Shown: piece after piece, positions 34,090 to 46,194 of the stretch | Layout of the letters: every line of letters begins with the position of its first letter | How positions within the stretch are numbered: the stretch's first letter is position 1 | Assembly (NCBI RefSeq): GCF_000091045.1 | Contig: NC_006685.1 | Span: 835,701-899,700 of the forward strand | Reading direction: 5' to 3' | DNA: 64,000 bases | Origin: Cryptococcus deneoformans JEC21 | Lineage: Eukaryota; Basidiomycota; Tremellomycetes; Tremellales; Cryptococcaceae | Translations under genes and position numbers: made by a program | The notes under the pieces: model-generated | The model's input: the letters and a program-made list of their open reading frames with translations, nothing else | What the model was told of the DNA's origin: nothing | The model's database searches: none

Positions 34090-34099
34090 CGAAACTAGC
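34090..34099 (+). other. Candidate self-priming site of G2
   Basis: CGAAACTAGC, seven bases after the LTR, is the exact complement of GCTAGTTTCG within the LTR. No TGG tRNA-type site adjoins the LTR. The G2 copy at 1-2508 has CAAACTAGC here and GCTAGTTTG in its LTR, preserving the pairing. Confidence 0.45.
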
Positions 34100-34125
34100 A
34101 CCTACCTTTTTACACCATATCCACC

Positions 34126-37100
34126 ATGCCCAAATCAGCTCAAGATTCTCCAACGGAGTTACTCGCGCGTCTGGTCGACCGCGTCCAACAACAAGACGAT
34201 ACGCTGGCGCTCCTCACTGAGCTGCTGGCTAAACAAAACAAACTATCAGCTACCAAGGAACGTTATACACCCCGAGGTATACCATTGCCCAAGGCGTCAG
34301 ACATCCCTCGTTTCGAGGGTCCCCTTGGCGATGCGGACCGCGCCCTTACCCATTTGCATCGGCTTCAACAGGTTTTGCGAACGCACGGCCTTTTGACTCC
34401 CTCGGATGACAAGGAGGTGGAAGAGAGACGCCGTGTGACAGTGATTGAGCTGGCGAACAATTCGATTGAGTGCGCTGGTCTCGTTGGTTGGGTTGAGCAA
34501 GACGGTCGCCGTATGGAGGCCGATGGAATAACGACATGGGAGACGTGGTCAGCCGCCTTCAAGGCTAAGGCCATGCCGTCCAACTGGGAGTTCCGCGAAA
34601 GCCGTGCTCTTTTTCGCCTCTCCTTCCACGAGGTGTCGTCGGAGGGTTGGAAAAAATTCGACAATGCGGTGATTTTGCACCGTGCCCACCTCCTTGGGAG
34701 TAAGCTATACCCGACCGACCAACAACTCACCAGTTTTTATCGTGCGGCCTGTCCCGAGCGCCTTTTTCTTCGCTTGGTTGACTTGCCCGAATTTCACGTC
34801 GACGATCTGGACGCACTGCGGGCCCTGATCAGCAACCACGTCGAACGAATTCAACACGAGGATGCCGCCTCTCGGATTAGGTCCCGTCCCACCAACCAGG
34901 TTTCTTCCGACAACGTCCAATTACCCCACTCTATGTCCTACTATCACGACCCTTCCCACGCTCTGCCATACTATCTCTCCCCGGCGGGCCGCCATATCCG
35001 TGAAGTCTTCCGCAAGGAGAACTGATGCTACGATTGTCGTAAAACGGGGCATCAGCATTCCAAGTGCCCTACCCGTACACGCGCTCCGACTCCTAAGGTC
35101 AACCAACTCGAGACTGAACTGACGGCAGGCGATGCCACCTCGGCCTATCTGACGTTAGCCCAAACCGTTCCTCCAGCCGATGATGATACCTGTGACGCGA
35201 CGTACGCTCTTTTCCATCCTTTGCTCTCCATATCCGTCCCAGTCTCCGCTGACAGCCGTTTATCAGCCCCCTCCCCTAAATTCTTACTCGACACGGGGGC
35301 GTCCACAACTTTTGTGGATCCGAGGTTGGCGGCGAGACTGGGCTGGGAAGTGAGGAAAGGGTTGGTACGGATGCGAGTGCGTCTAGCCGGAGGTTTGGCG
35401 GGTCCGTTGGTCACAGATATGGTCGTCGGGTCGTTTTCCCTAGGTGGTCGCATGTATCGAGTCGATGGTGTCCTGATGGATCTGCACGGTACCTACGATG
35501 GTATCTTAGGACTAAATTTCTTCGCGCGGCACGGATTACTCGCGGAATCAAATTCTTTCGTTCGGTTATTGGAGGCGGGCGGTGTGAACTTGTCTGCGTT
35601 AGGCTTGCAAAAGTTAGGTGCGCCAGTTTCCCACGCCGCCGCAAATCCCGCCTCGACTACCGCCACAGTGTCATTCGCCGACACCCGCCCCAATCTTTCG
35701 CAGACCCGCGCGGCCGCCGAGTCCGACAGTCTGACGGATGTTCTACGCAAGCTTCAGACCGAATTCCACGATGTTTTCTGCGACGACCTAGGCGACGTGC
35801 GAAATTTCCCCACCATCTCCAAAACAAAGTCTGGCGTGCGCTTCGAAATTAACCTGAAACATGGTGCTACTCCCCACCGCTCGCCACCCTATCGAGTACC
35901 GGAAGCCCTGCTTCCACGTTTCCGAGAGATGTTATTAGAACATCTGAATGCAGGACGTCTTCGATACTCTAGTTCCCCTTGGGCCTCCCCGGCGTTCCTC
36001 GTTTCCAAAGGTAATGGCAAATTCCGAATGGTCTGCGATTTCCGTGCTCTGAACAATGTCACGGTCCCCGACATGTACCCTATGGGGAACGTCCAGGATA
36101 TCCTCCACCGTGCCGCTAGGAAGGGCAAGATTTTCGCAAAACTTGACTGTAAGGATGCCTTTTTCCAGACGCTAATGAAGGAGGAGGACATCCCGAAAAC
36201 TGCTATCACCACTCCTCTCGGTCTCCTAGAGTGGGTGGTAATGCCTCAAGGGATCCGGAACGCGCCGGCCGCTCAACAGCGTCGCATTAATGAGGCGTTA
36301 CAAGGTTTAACTGGGGAATGTTGCGAGGCTTACGTGGACGATATCATCATATGGGGGAAGGATGCTAAGGACCTGCATGATAATATTGTGAGTGTTCTTT
36401 CTGCCCTACGTTGAAGTGGTCTTCGCTGCTCGCGTGAGAAGTCAAAGCTGTTCCTCGACGAAGTAGCGTTCTTAGGCCATATCATCCGCCCTGGACAGAT
36501 TCTGCCCGACCCCGCCAAAATAGCACGCGTCGAGCAGTTCCCCCTCCCGGTCAATTCTCACCAACTTCACTCGTTCCTCGGTCTCGTTAACTACCTTCGC
36601 GATTTCGTACCAAACCTGGCCGACCACACCGCCGTGCTTCACGCCACTCTTCCTCCGAATGCGGCGGCTGAGAAAGCTTACTACAAGGCTGTTAAGATGC
36701 ATAAGGGACACCTCCCCGAGGGATGGACTGGTTGGAGATGGTCGTTCGGCCCTGCGGAGAAGGCGGCCTTTGAAGCGACTCGACGCGCGGTGAGTACTGT
36801 CCCCTGTCTTGCCGTTATCGATTATGATGCTGTCAAAGCGGGAAAGCAGCAGGTCTTTCTATTCACCGACGCTTCCAACACAGGTACTGGCGCTTGGATT
36901 GGTGTCGGTACCTCTCGGGAGTCCGCCCAGCCCGTGGCCTACGATTCGCGCACCTTCAATAGTGCACAACGGAACTATCCAGTACACGACCGTGAGCTGC
37001 TGGCGATTATTAATGCCCTCGATCATTGGCGCCCTCTGTTATACGGCATTCCAGTCCACGTCTACTGCGATCACTTTACCCTTCAATGGTTCCTAGGTCA

Positions 37101-38784
37101 ACGTAATCTCTCTCCCCGTCAGCTTCGGTGGCTGAGTACTCTGAAGGATTTCGACCTCCGCATCGAATACATCAAAGGGGAGTTCAATACTCTCGCCGAT
37201 TACCTCTCTCGTCATGCTCCTTCGGACGCCGCCGAACCTGCCGACCCCTCTCTGGATCAATCACCGGTTTCAGTTCATGCCACAATGACATACGAGCCCA
37301 CTTTGGATCCGGACACCCTTCGCGCGATTGCGCAGGGTTATCAAGGTGATGTATTATTCAAAGAATGGCTTGCTGATCCGTCTACTGCTCCAGGTGTTAC
37401 CTTCCATGATCATGATTCCCACCGACTTCTCCTCGTTGACAACCGCTTATGCATTCCGGACGTTAATACACTTCGTGAGGAACTTATGCGGCAAGCCCAT
37501 GAAGGCACTGCTGGGCATCTGGGAGTGGAGAAAACCATGGAGGTACTCAGGAGTGGATACTTTTGGGAGACAATGTCCAAGGATGTTCGTGAGTTTGTCC
37601 GTGCGTGCCATTTATGTCAACAGGCGAACGCACCCACGACGAAACCGGCTGGTCCTTTGCATCCGCTCCCGGTCCCACGCGATAAATTCGATGACATCGC
37701 TATCGATTTCGTGGGACCACTCCCTTCTTCCGGCGGACATGACTACCTTCTCACGATCACGGATAGACTAACCGGGTTCATTGAATTGGTTCCATGTTCT
37801 ACCACTATTAACGCTCGCGACCTCGCTATCTTGGTTTGGGACAGATGGGTTTCTCGCTATGGCCTCCCGCTCTCTATTACGTCCGATCGCGATACACTAT
37901 TTACCTCACGATTTTGGACGACCCTCTGGGAGCAGCAGAACGTCAAGCTCAAGATGTCCACGGCCTTCCATCCGCAAACCGACGGCGCCTCGGAGCGTAC
38001 GAACAAGACGGTGGTTCAACTCCTTCGTAGCTGGGTGGACCGACATGGCAAATCTTGGGTTAAGTACCTTCCTCGTGTTTCCCAAGCCATGAATAATACT
38101 GTCAGACGTTCCACAGGTTTCTCTCCGGTACAACTGGTTTTGGGTCGCCGACTACGTACCCTTCCTAGCCTTCCCCGCCCTCCCTCCTTCATCCAGGCGT
38201 CTCTTCCTACGCGGGCTGAATGGACTCTCGCTGCGGATCGCACTGACCTCTCGCTAGCCGACGCCCGCGATAACCTCCTTTTGGCGAAGCATCGTATGGC
38301 CGTCCAGGCCAATCGCCATCGCCGGCCTGAAGTAGTTTACAAGGTTGGGGATTGGGTGTGGTTGGATACCCGAAATAGGTTGAAGGAATTTCGTGCTGGA
38401 GACGGGGAATATCGCGCTGCTAAGTTCTTCCCCCGCTTCCAGGGGCCTTACCAAGTACAGGAAGCTGACCCTACTCCTTCAGTGTACCGTCTCCATATGA
38501 ATGACCGGACATACCCAAAATTCCATGGTCATCTCCTTAAGCCTTATCTGTCGTCGCCTAGGTTCCATCAAACATCACCGGTAACCCACCAATTGGACAA
38601 TGGACGTCGCAGCATTCTCCAAATCCTGGATGATCGAGTATATCGCGGTCATAGGCAACTCCGGGTAGTACTCAGCGGCGACGGTCCTAATGGCCAATGG
38701 AGGAATCTCGACGACTTGCGTACACACGATGGTTTCCGGGCCTTATATGACGAATATATAGGCGACGACGAGCTGGCCTTGTGA
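34126..38784 (+). pseudogene. G2 gag-pol, copy 1, two nonsense codons
   Basis: Frame of 1552 codons from ATG 34126 to the stop at 38784, with in-frame TGA at codon 300 (35023-35025) and codon 763 (36412-36414). Both replace CGA codons found in other copies. Order: gag; CYDCRKTGHQHSKC knuckle from codon 301; protease DTGAS; RT with YVDD at 736-739; RNase H FTDAS; integrase zinc finger; DD35E acids at about 1194, 1254 and 1290; a chromodomain-like tail (ILQILDDRVYRGHRQLRVVL). Single-frame gag-pol with a C-terminal chromodomain-like module fits the chromovirus/Tf1-sushi group. The first stop removes the knuckle and all of pol. Confidence 0.88.
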
Positions 38785-39144
38785 GTCCCCTCCCTGTTTG
38801 CTCCTGTTTTCCTTTGTACACGTGTCTGGGGGGCTGCTTGTGTTCCTCCGTGGGTTTTTTGGCCATTATTGGTTTTTTTTCCCTGGCTTGCGCTCAGCAA
38901 GACTAAATTAACAGGACTTTCTCACAGAGTGTTCTCCTGCCCAGTCCTTCCGACGTGGATGGATTTGGAAAGTAACGTGTTGACAGGAGGGCGCCGGCAG
39001 TCCCCACGGCCTGGTGATCGTTCGTTCTTTTGCCCCTATTCTCTCCTTTTCAATTTTACGTTCCTTTGCCCTTTCTCTTAATTCTTTCTTTTAGCCTTTG
39101 ATCCGGTCGAGTCTTCCCCTGGCTCTCATCTGGACGGGGGAGAG
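38785..39144 (+). other. G2 3' untranslated region and polypurine tract
   Basis: No gene. GACGGGGGAGAG at 39133-39144 abuts the 3' LTR and is the polypurine tract. Confidence 0.75.
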
Positions 39145-39642
39145 TGTAAGTGCAGAGCCCTTACCACCACTTGTTCTCACCATATGGTAGGATTTATTCC
39201 TATGCATTGGTCGATGTTGGTAAGTGAGATTTGATGCCGAAACGCGTTTTTCGGACTTCGCCGAAACGCGGCATCGAGCTCTGTCCCGCCTTTATCCTAT
39301 GCATGATATTTTATTCTCATGCATAGGACCGGCAATTGCTGCCGAGACGCGGCGGCGGACTTCGCCGGATCTCTGCCCCTTTTTTCGATGGACTTCTGTT
39401 TGTTTCTGCATACATCCATATATATATATATAGATCTCATACATAGTTATAGTTTTCTCTTTCTCTAGCGAAACTCATGCATATCAACCATTGCTAGTTT
39501 CGCATCCAGTAGACCACTATAACTATAAACAAACACCGAACGCTTCCTCGAACGCATCCGAACGCCCTCTAGACCTATACCACGAACGCCCATCCTTCTC
39601 GAACGCCAACCGAACGCAGTGAGGCACCCCCCAGTGCCTACA
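39145..39642 (+). repeat. G2 copy 1, 3' LTR (498 bp)
   Basis: Same length as the 5' LTR and followed by the second CCAAG. Confidence 0.9.
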
Positions 39643-42418
39643 CCAAGCCTCCTGCCAACCTGCATAGTCCTGCGCCGTATCGCGACTGAGCCACCGAGCC
39701 TTGGGGCCTTCACCGGCGAGGCGGGCGCGCACTTGATAGACCTTTGGATGATTTCCCTTGGGGGTGAGGGTGCGGTCTTCAAGGATTTGGAGGATGCGTG
39801 GCGAGGAAACAGCCGGGCGGTCGAGTAGGCGAGGAACCGCGTGCTGGTGATACTGTTCGGACTCCCGGTATGGCTTGAGGCGCGAAACATGGCGGCGAGG
39901 CGTCGACTGTGTTGAGGTGACGGGAACATCCAATTCATAGAGTGATTGCTCGGGAAAGGCCTTGAGGATGGTGAAGGGGCCTTCCCAACGGGGCATGAAC
40001 TTCGCAGAACGGTTAGTGGCTGTCTTATATTCGTGACGGAACTCAGCTGTGTTCAAGTAGACTTTGTCTCCCGGGCGGTAGACCGGGTCCGGCCGACGAT
40101 GCTTGTTGGCTTGAACACTTTGCCGATGCTTAGCGAGAAGCAGTTCGTCACGAGCGATGCCCTCTTCGAGGGCCATGCGTTGGGCAGCGAGATCCCATTC
40201 GGAGGCTGTAGGTTGGGCGAGGGACTGGTCCGTAGCTGATGTTGAGGGGAGAAGCGGCGGAGTGAGTGACAGGCGTCTCCCGAAAACGAGCTCGGCGGGG
40301 GTGTGGTGGGTTGAGCGTCGGATGGTGTTGTTCATTGCGAAGGCGACCCGTTGTAGGTTGGCTGCCCAGTTTCGGCCTTGGTCGTCAGTCCAGGTTCGCA
40401 GGATCTGGATGACTGTCTTGTTTGATCGTTCTGATATACCATCGGTCTGGGGGTGGTATGCTGTGGACATCTTTAGCTTAGTGCCCAGGAGTGAATTCAA
40501 CCGACGCCATGACGCAGCAGTGAATAACTTATCGCGGTCTGAGACGATCGATTGTGGTACCCCATATTTAGAAACCCAGTGGTCGTAGTAGAGTTGAGCA
40601 AAAGCGGAGGACGTGAGCGTCGTGACTGTTGGTATGAGAGCGACCCAGCCGGTGAGGCGATCGGTAATGACGATGAGATAGTCGAAGCTGTGTGATTGCG
40701 GTAGTGGCCCCACGAAATCTATGCCTATGTCGGAGAATTTGGCGGGAGGAACTGGTAATGAGTGTAGTAGTCCGGGAGGCTTAGTGGTGGTGGCTTTGGA
40801 TGTCTGACAGGCTGGGCAAGTGCTGACAAAGTCCTTTACGTCACTAGCCATACCATCCCAGAAGTACTTACAACGCAGTAGTTCAAGTGTTTTCTCCACC
40901 CCGAAATGGCCCATCGCATCGTGGCATTCCTGGAGGCACTGTTCTCGTAAGGTCAGTATTTCGGGGATGCAGAGCCGGTCCTCGTATGTTAGCACCTTCC
41001 TGACCCCCCGTGCTCCGTTGACTTCGGTAGTGCGGACACCCGGAGGGCAGCGGTCTACTTCCCTCCAAATGCTCATTACCGGGTCCTGCCCATACCCGTC
41101 AGCCACTTCATCCAGGAAAGTTGCGTTTGGTGAGAGAACCATCATGGTGAGGGCGTTGACGTGGGCGTCGGAGTTGCGGAGCCGGGAGAAAGCGTCGGCG
41201 ATGACATTAGTGGCCCCTGGAATGTGGGAAATCTGGAGGTCGTAATCGGCGAGTACTAGTAGCCACCGCTTCTGACGTTCGGACAGATTTGGTTGTTGAA
41301 AGAACCACTTGAGGGTCGCATGGTCCGTCATGACGTGCACCGGGACGCCGAGGAGTAGAGGCCGCCACTCTTTGAGGGCGTGGATGATGGCGCATAACTC
41401 TTTTTCGTGTACCGGATAATTTCGTTCGGCGGCGGTGAGAGAGCGGGAATCGTAGGCGATAGGTTGAGCGTCGTCGGGGGATAGACCCGTGCCCAACCAG
41501 GCGCCGAGGCCGGTGTTGCTTGCGTCGGTGAAAAGGTAGAGATTGGTTTGACCTGCGAGGATAGCTTCATGGGAAAGGGGGGACAGACCTGTGATACGTG
41601 CCACCATTTCCTTCAGCGCCTCAAACGCGTCTTGCGCCGACGTTGTCCACTTCCATAGCCAACTCAGTGATTCTAATCGCTCAGCTGGGAGGCCCTTAGC
41701 CAGTTGACGTTTACGGGATTCATACGCTTTCTCTGCTGTCTTGTTCGGAGGGAGAAGAGCCGTGAGAACGGACGTCTTGGTGGCGATGTGTGGGATGAAT
41801 TTGCGTAAATACTGGAGAAGGCCAAGAAAAGATCGGAGGTCTTTCACACAACCAGGAGATGGCCATGCGCGTAGTGCTTCGACTTTCTTCGGATCTGGCC
41901 CGATGTGATTGGGGGAGATTACGTGGCCCAGGAAGGATACTGAGTCGACGAAAAATTTCGACTTGCTAGGCGAGCAAACAAACCCGCTGTTACGTAAGGC
42001 CGTGAGAACCGCGCGGATATTTTTCGCTAAGTCAGAGTCGGTCGCGCCCCAAATGATGATATCATCGACATAAGCTTCACAACAAACGCTGATGAGGTTA
42101 CGTAAAGCCTCGTTGAGGCGGCGTTGTTGTGTTGCCGGCGAGTTGCACGCGCCTTGCGGCATCACAACCCATTCGTATAAACCCCAGGGAGTGCTGATTG
42201 CCGTTTTCTCGATATCGGGCTCGTGCATGAGCGTCTGAAAAAATGCATCGGTAAGGTCGAGTTTGGCGAAAACCTTGCCACGAGCGGCGCGTTGGAGAAT
42301 GTCGTCAATGTTGGGAACCGGGGTGCGATCTTTAACCGTGACACTGTTGAGGCCGCGAAAATCGCAGAGGAACCGGAATTTGCCATTTTCTTTCTTAATG
42401 AGGAAAGCAGGGGCGGCC
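39643..42418 (-). pseudogene. G1 pol, 5'-truncated, unit 1
   Basis: Open on the minus strand from mid-RT (42418) through YVDD, RNase H and DD35E integrase to the chromodomain-like tail, where the G2 insertion replaces the last codons. The annotated frame then reads a further 40 or so residues from the G2 LTR to a stop at 39523. Identical by eye to 51712-54487. At 42418/42419 coding sequence is joined to a G1 LTR, so gag, protease and the RT fingers are missing. Confidence 0.85.
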
Positions 42419-43360
42419 TGTAAGGTCCGGACAATAGACCTTCACTGTACTGTTGGGGCTAGCTCGGAGGGACAAGGCTTGGAGAGAACTGGTGGGCTCT
42501 TAGGGCTGGCAGGGCTCGAGGCTTAACTTCGGACTGGAGAGAAGCAAACAAGATCCCAAATGCATATGCTGATTATGTCCTATCAGCGACTAGTAAAGGA
42601 GACAAGATGAAGAATTGATAGGGACAAGAGGAGAAGGCAAGGTACTTGTGACTGTAAAGTCGGAAGAAGGAAAGGTTGAACACAACAAGGATAAAAGAAT
42701 AAGGAATTTGTGTGAAACCCAAAGAGCCCGAAGCTTACCTGATTATGTCCTATCAGCGACTAGTAAAGGAGACAAGATGAAGAATTGATAGGGACACTGA
42801 TCAGGATTAGCCAGGGGGTCTGAGGGGAGAAGGTAATTAGTAGAGAGCTCTGCTTACAGAGGAGAAGGCAAGGTACTTGTGACTGTAAAGTCGGAAGAAG
42901 GAAAGGTTGAACACAACAAGGATAAAAGAATAAGGAATTTGTGTGTCAACCTTTCCATGCACTTTGCCTTCGCTCTCGAAACCAGTCGCGACCAAAGCCC
43001 GGTAAACACCGGGGCTTGTGGCATGAAAAATCGGACAAGAAACTCGGACTTAGGACGAGAAATGGAAGAGAAAACAAGAAGAGAAAAAAGCGGAAGTAAA
43101 ATGATGCACGTGACCTGGGAGGGAGAGTGCGGATGCAATTTGACGCGCGCGACTTGGAGGAAAGGAGCGGAAGTAAATTGAGACGCGGCTCGGAGAAACA
43201 GGGGAAAAATAAAGCACGTGACCTGGGAAAGGGAGCGCGGATGCAATTTGACGCGCGCAACTTGGAGGAAGAAGCGGAAGCAAATTGAAACGCGGCTCGA
43301 AATTAGAAGCTGGGGAAGGTGGTGACCGTGGGTCACTGGGTCGGAGGCTAGCCTCTTACA
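42419..43360 (-). repeat. G1 LTR, long form, unit 2
   Basis: Duplicate of 30350-31291. Its left flank GGCGGCC is the unit junction. Confidence 0.85.
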
Positions 43361-44102
43361 CCCTCCCCCTCCTGGATGAGACGGAGTATGTGAGGGAGAA
43401 GAAGGAAATGAGACACACACACAAAGAGGGAGAAAGAACTGAGCTAGGAAACTGTAGAAGCTGAGCTTCAAGGAGGGGCCAGGCTGAGAGACAATCCATG
43501 AAACATGTTGACTGAGGGAAACCCCCACCACGAAAAAACTCCCTGGCCTTTTGGCTTCTTTTCAGATTCTTTGTCTGGGGATAAAAAAAAATGGGGGGTG
43601 GGGGAACCTCTTGTCTGTCTTCAGGCCTGTGAGGAAGGGGGGGAGGAAACTGGAGGAGAAAAAAAAACGGACGAGAAAAAAAATGAGAAAACACGGCACG
43701 AAGGAAAAAAAGGGGGGGAACGAAATTGAAAACCTGGATGGGTGGGCTTGGGGCTTGATGGGGGGGGGTGGTTTGGCATCTGTGTGAAGGTGTCAGCCTG
43801 GTCTGAGGGGTAGATGAGGAAAAAAAGGGTGTTAGGGAGGGTGTATACAGCTCACGACGGAGTGTGGCCATGTCGGGGCCGTTAACCCTGGGTGAACATC
43901 TGAGAAACATCAGTAGTAACGTCCAGTACGTCGAGATGTAGCTCATCTTCGCCAATAAAGTCTTCCCAAGCCTCCTGCCAACCTGCATAGTCCTGCGCCG
44001 TATCGCGACTGAGCCACTGAGCCTTGGGGCCTTCACCGGCGAGGCGGGCGCGCACTTGATAGACCTTTGGATGATTTCCCTTGGGGGTGAGGGTGCGGTC
44101 TT
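43361..44102 (-). pseudogene. G1 3' remnant, unit 2
   Basis: Duplicate of 31292-32033: polypurine tract, 3' UTR and codons for the last 70 or so residues, stop at 43882. Confidence 0.8.
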
Positions 44103-45044
44103 TGTAAGGTCCGGACAATAGACCTTCACTGTACTGTTGGGGCTAGCTCGGAGGGACAAGGCTTGGAGAGAACTGGTGGGCTCTTAGGGCTGGCAGGGCT
44201 CGAGGCTTAACTTCGGACTGGAGAGAAGCAAACAAGATCCCAAATGCATATGCTGATTATGTCCTATCAGCGACTAGTAAAGGAGACAAGATGAAGAATT
44301 GATAGGGACAAGAGGAGAAGGCAAGGTACTTGTGACTGTAAAGTCGGAAGAAGGAAAGGTTGAACACAACAAGAATAAAAGAATAAGGAATTTGTGTGAA
44401 ACCCAAAGAGCCCGAAGCTTACCTGATTATGTCCTATCAGCGACTAGTAAAGGAGACAAGATGAAGAATTGATAGGGACACTGATCAGGATTAGCCAGGG
44501 GGTCTGAGGGGAGAAGGTAATTAGTAGAGAGCTCTGCTTACAGAGGAGAAGGCAAGGTACTTGTGACTGTAAAGTCGGAAGAAGGAAAGGTTGAACACAA
44601 CAAGGATAAAAGAATAAGGAATTTGTGTGTCAACCTTTCCATGCACTTTGCCTTCGCTCTCGAAACCAGTCGCGACCAAAGCCCGGTAAACACCGGGGCT
44701 TGTGGCATGAAAAATCGGACAAGAAACTCGGACTTAGGACGAGAAATGGAAGAGAAAACAAGAAGAGAAAAAAGCGGAAGTAAAATGATGCACGTGACCT
44801 GGGAGGGAGAGTGCGGATGCAATTTGACGCGCGCGACTTGGAGGAAAGGAGCGGAAGTAAATTGAGACGCGGCTCGGAGAAACAGGGGAAAAATAAAGCA
44901 CGTGACCTGGGAAAGGGAGCGCGGATGCAATTTGACGCGCGCAACTTGGAGGAAGAAGCGGAAGCAAATTGAAACGCGGCTCGAAATTAGAAGCTGGGGA
45001 AGGTGGTGACCGTGGGTCACTGGGTCGGAGGCTAGCCTCTTACA
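44103..45044 (-). repeat. G1 LTR, long form: 3' LTR of the most complete G1
   Basis: Duplicate of 32034-32975. It pairs with the 5' LTR at 56649-57590, also 942 bp. Confidence 0.85.
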
Positions 45045-45653
45045 CCCTCCCCCTCCTGGATGAGACGGAGTATGTGAGGGAGAAGAAGGAAATGAGACAC
45101 ACACACAAAGAGGGAGAAAGAACTGAGCTAGGAAACTGTAGAAGCTGAGCTTCAAGGAGGGGCCAGGCTGAGAGACAATCCATGAAACATGTTGACTGAG
45201 GGAAACCCCCACCACGAAAAAACTCCCTGGCCTTTTGGCTTCTTTTCAGATTCTTTGTCTGGGGATAAAAAAAAATGGGGGGTGGGGGAACCTCTTGTCT
45301 GTCTTCAGGCCTGTGAGGAAGGGGGGGAGGAAACTGGAGGAGAAAAAAAACGGACGAGAAAAAAATGAGAAAACACGGCACGAAGGAAAAAAAGGGGGGG
45401 AACGAAATTGAAAACCTGGACGGGTGGGCTTGGGGCTTGATGGGGGGGGGGTGGTTTGGCATCTGTGTGAAGGTGTCAGCCTGGTCTGAGGGGTAGATGA
45501 GGAAAAAAAGGGTGTTAGGGAGGGTGTATACAGCTCACGACGGAGTGTGGCCATGTCGGGGCCGTTAACCCTGGGTGAACATCTGAGAAACATCAGTAGT
45601 AACGTCCAGTACGTCGAGATGTAGCTCATCTTCGCCAATAAAGTCTTCCCAAG
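45045..45653 (-). pseudogene. G1 3' UTR and last codons, unit 2
   Basis: Polypurine tract (CCCTCCCCCTCC on plus at 45045-45056), 3' UTR and the last 30 or so codons, stop at 45565-45567. These codons are the natural C-terminus of the frame at 51712-56664, separated from it by G2 copy 2. Confidence 0.8.
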
Positions 45654-46151
45654 TGTAAGTGCAGAGCCCTTACCACCACTTGTTCTCACCATATGGTAGG
45701 ATTTATTCCTATGCATTGGTCGATGTTGGTAAGTGAGATTTGATGCCGAAACGCGTTTTTCGGACTTCGCCGAAACGCGGCATCGAGCTCTGTCCCGCCT
45801 TTATCCTATGCATGATATTTTATTCTCATGCATAGGACCGGCAATTGCTGCCGAGACGCGGCGGCGGACTTCGCCGGATCTCTGCCCCTTTTTTCGATGG
45901 ACTTCTGTTTGTTTCTGCATACATCCATATATATATATATAGATCTCATACATAGTTATAGTTTTCTCTTTCTCTAGCGAAACTCATGCATATCAACCAT
46001 TGCTAGTTTCGCATCCAGTAGACCACTATAACTATAAACAAACACCGAACGCTTCCTCGAACGCATCCGAACGCCCTCTAGACCTATACCACGAACGCCC
46101 ATCCTTCTCGAACGCCAACCGAACGCAGTGAGGCACCCCCCAGTGCCTACA
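45654..46151 (+). repeat. G2 copy 2, 5' LTR
   Basis: 498 bp. Has G at 45873 where copy 1 has A. Confidence 0.9.
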
Positions 46152-46194
46152 CTTTTTTCGAAACTAGCACCTACCTTTTTACACCATATCCACC

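Larger units (their letters stand above)
33585..39642 (+). mobile_element. Full-length G2 element, copy 1 (6058 bp), TSD CCAAG
   Basis: Two 498-bp LTRs, 43-bp leader, one long gag-pol region and a polypurine tract. CCAAG is duplicated at 33580-33584 and 39643-39647. The uninterrupted target reads CTTCCCAAGCCTCC at 27568-27581. Inserted in opposite orientation into the tail of G1 pol. Confidence 0.92.
30350..42418. repeat. Tandem duplication unit 1 (12,069 bp)
   Basis: Contains in order a G1 LTR, a 742-bp G1 3' remnant, a second G1 LTR, a G1 3' end, a complete G2 with TSD, and G1 pol back to the same RT breakpoint. Every feature recurs 12,069 bp to the right. I saw three base differences between units, at 33804, 34411 and 36412; no complete alignment was made. 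Confidence 0.85.

Noticed and set aside
39523..39642. Novel C-terminal domain on G1 pol (ending ...AFEEAFGVCL)
   Set aside because: It is read from the inserted G2 LTR; the natural C-terminus is found on the other side of the insertion.
42854..43531. 225-residue Ser/Phe-rich frame on the minus strand recurring at 30785, 32469, 42854, 44538 and partly 57084
   Set aside because: It lies wholly in the G1 LTR and recurs because the LTR recurs; composition is low-complexity and copies with the 715- and 847-bp LTR forms do not preserve it.
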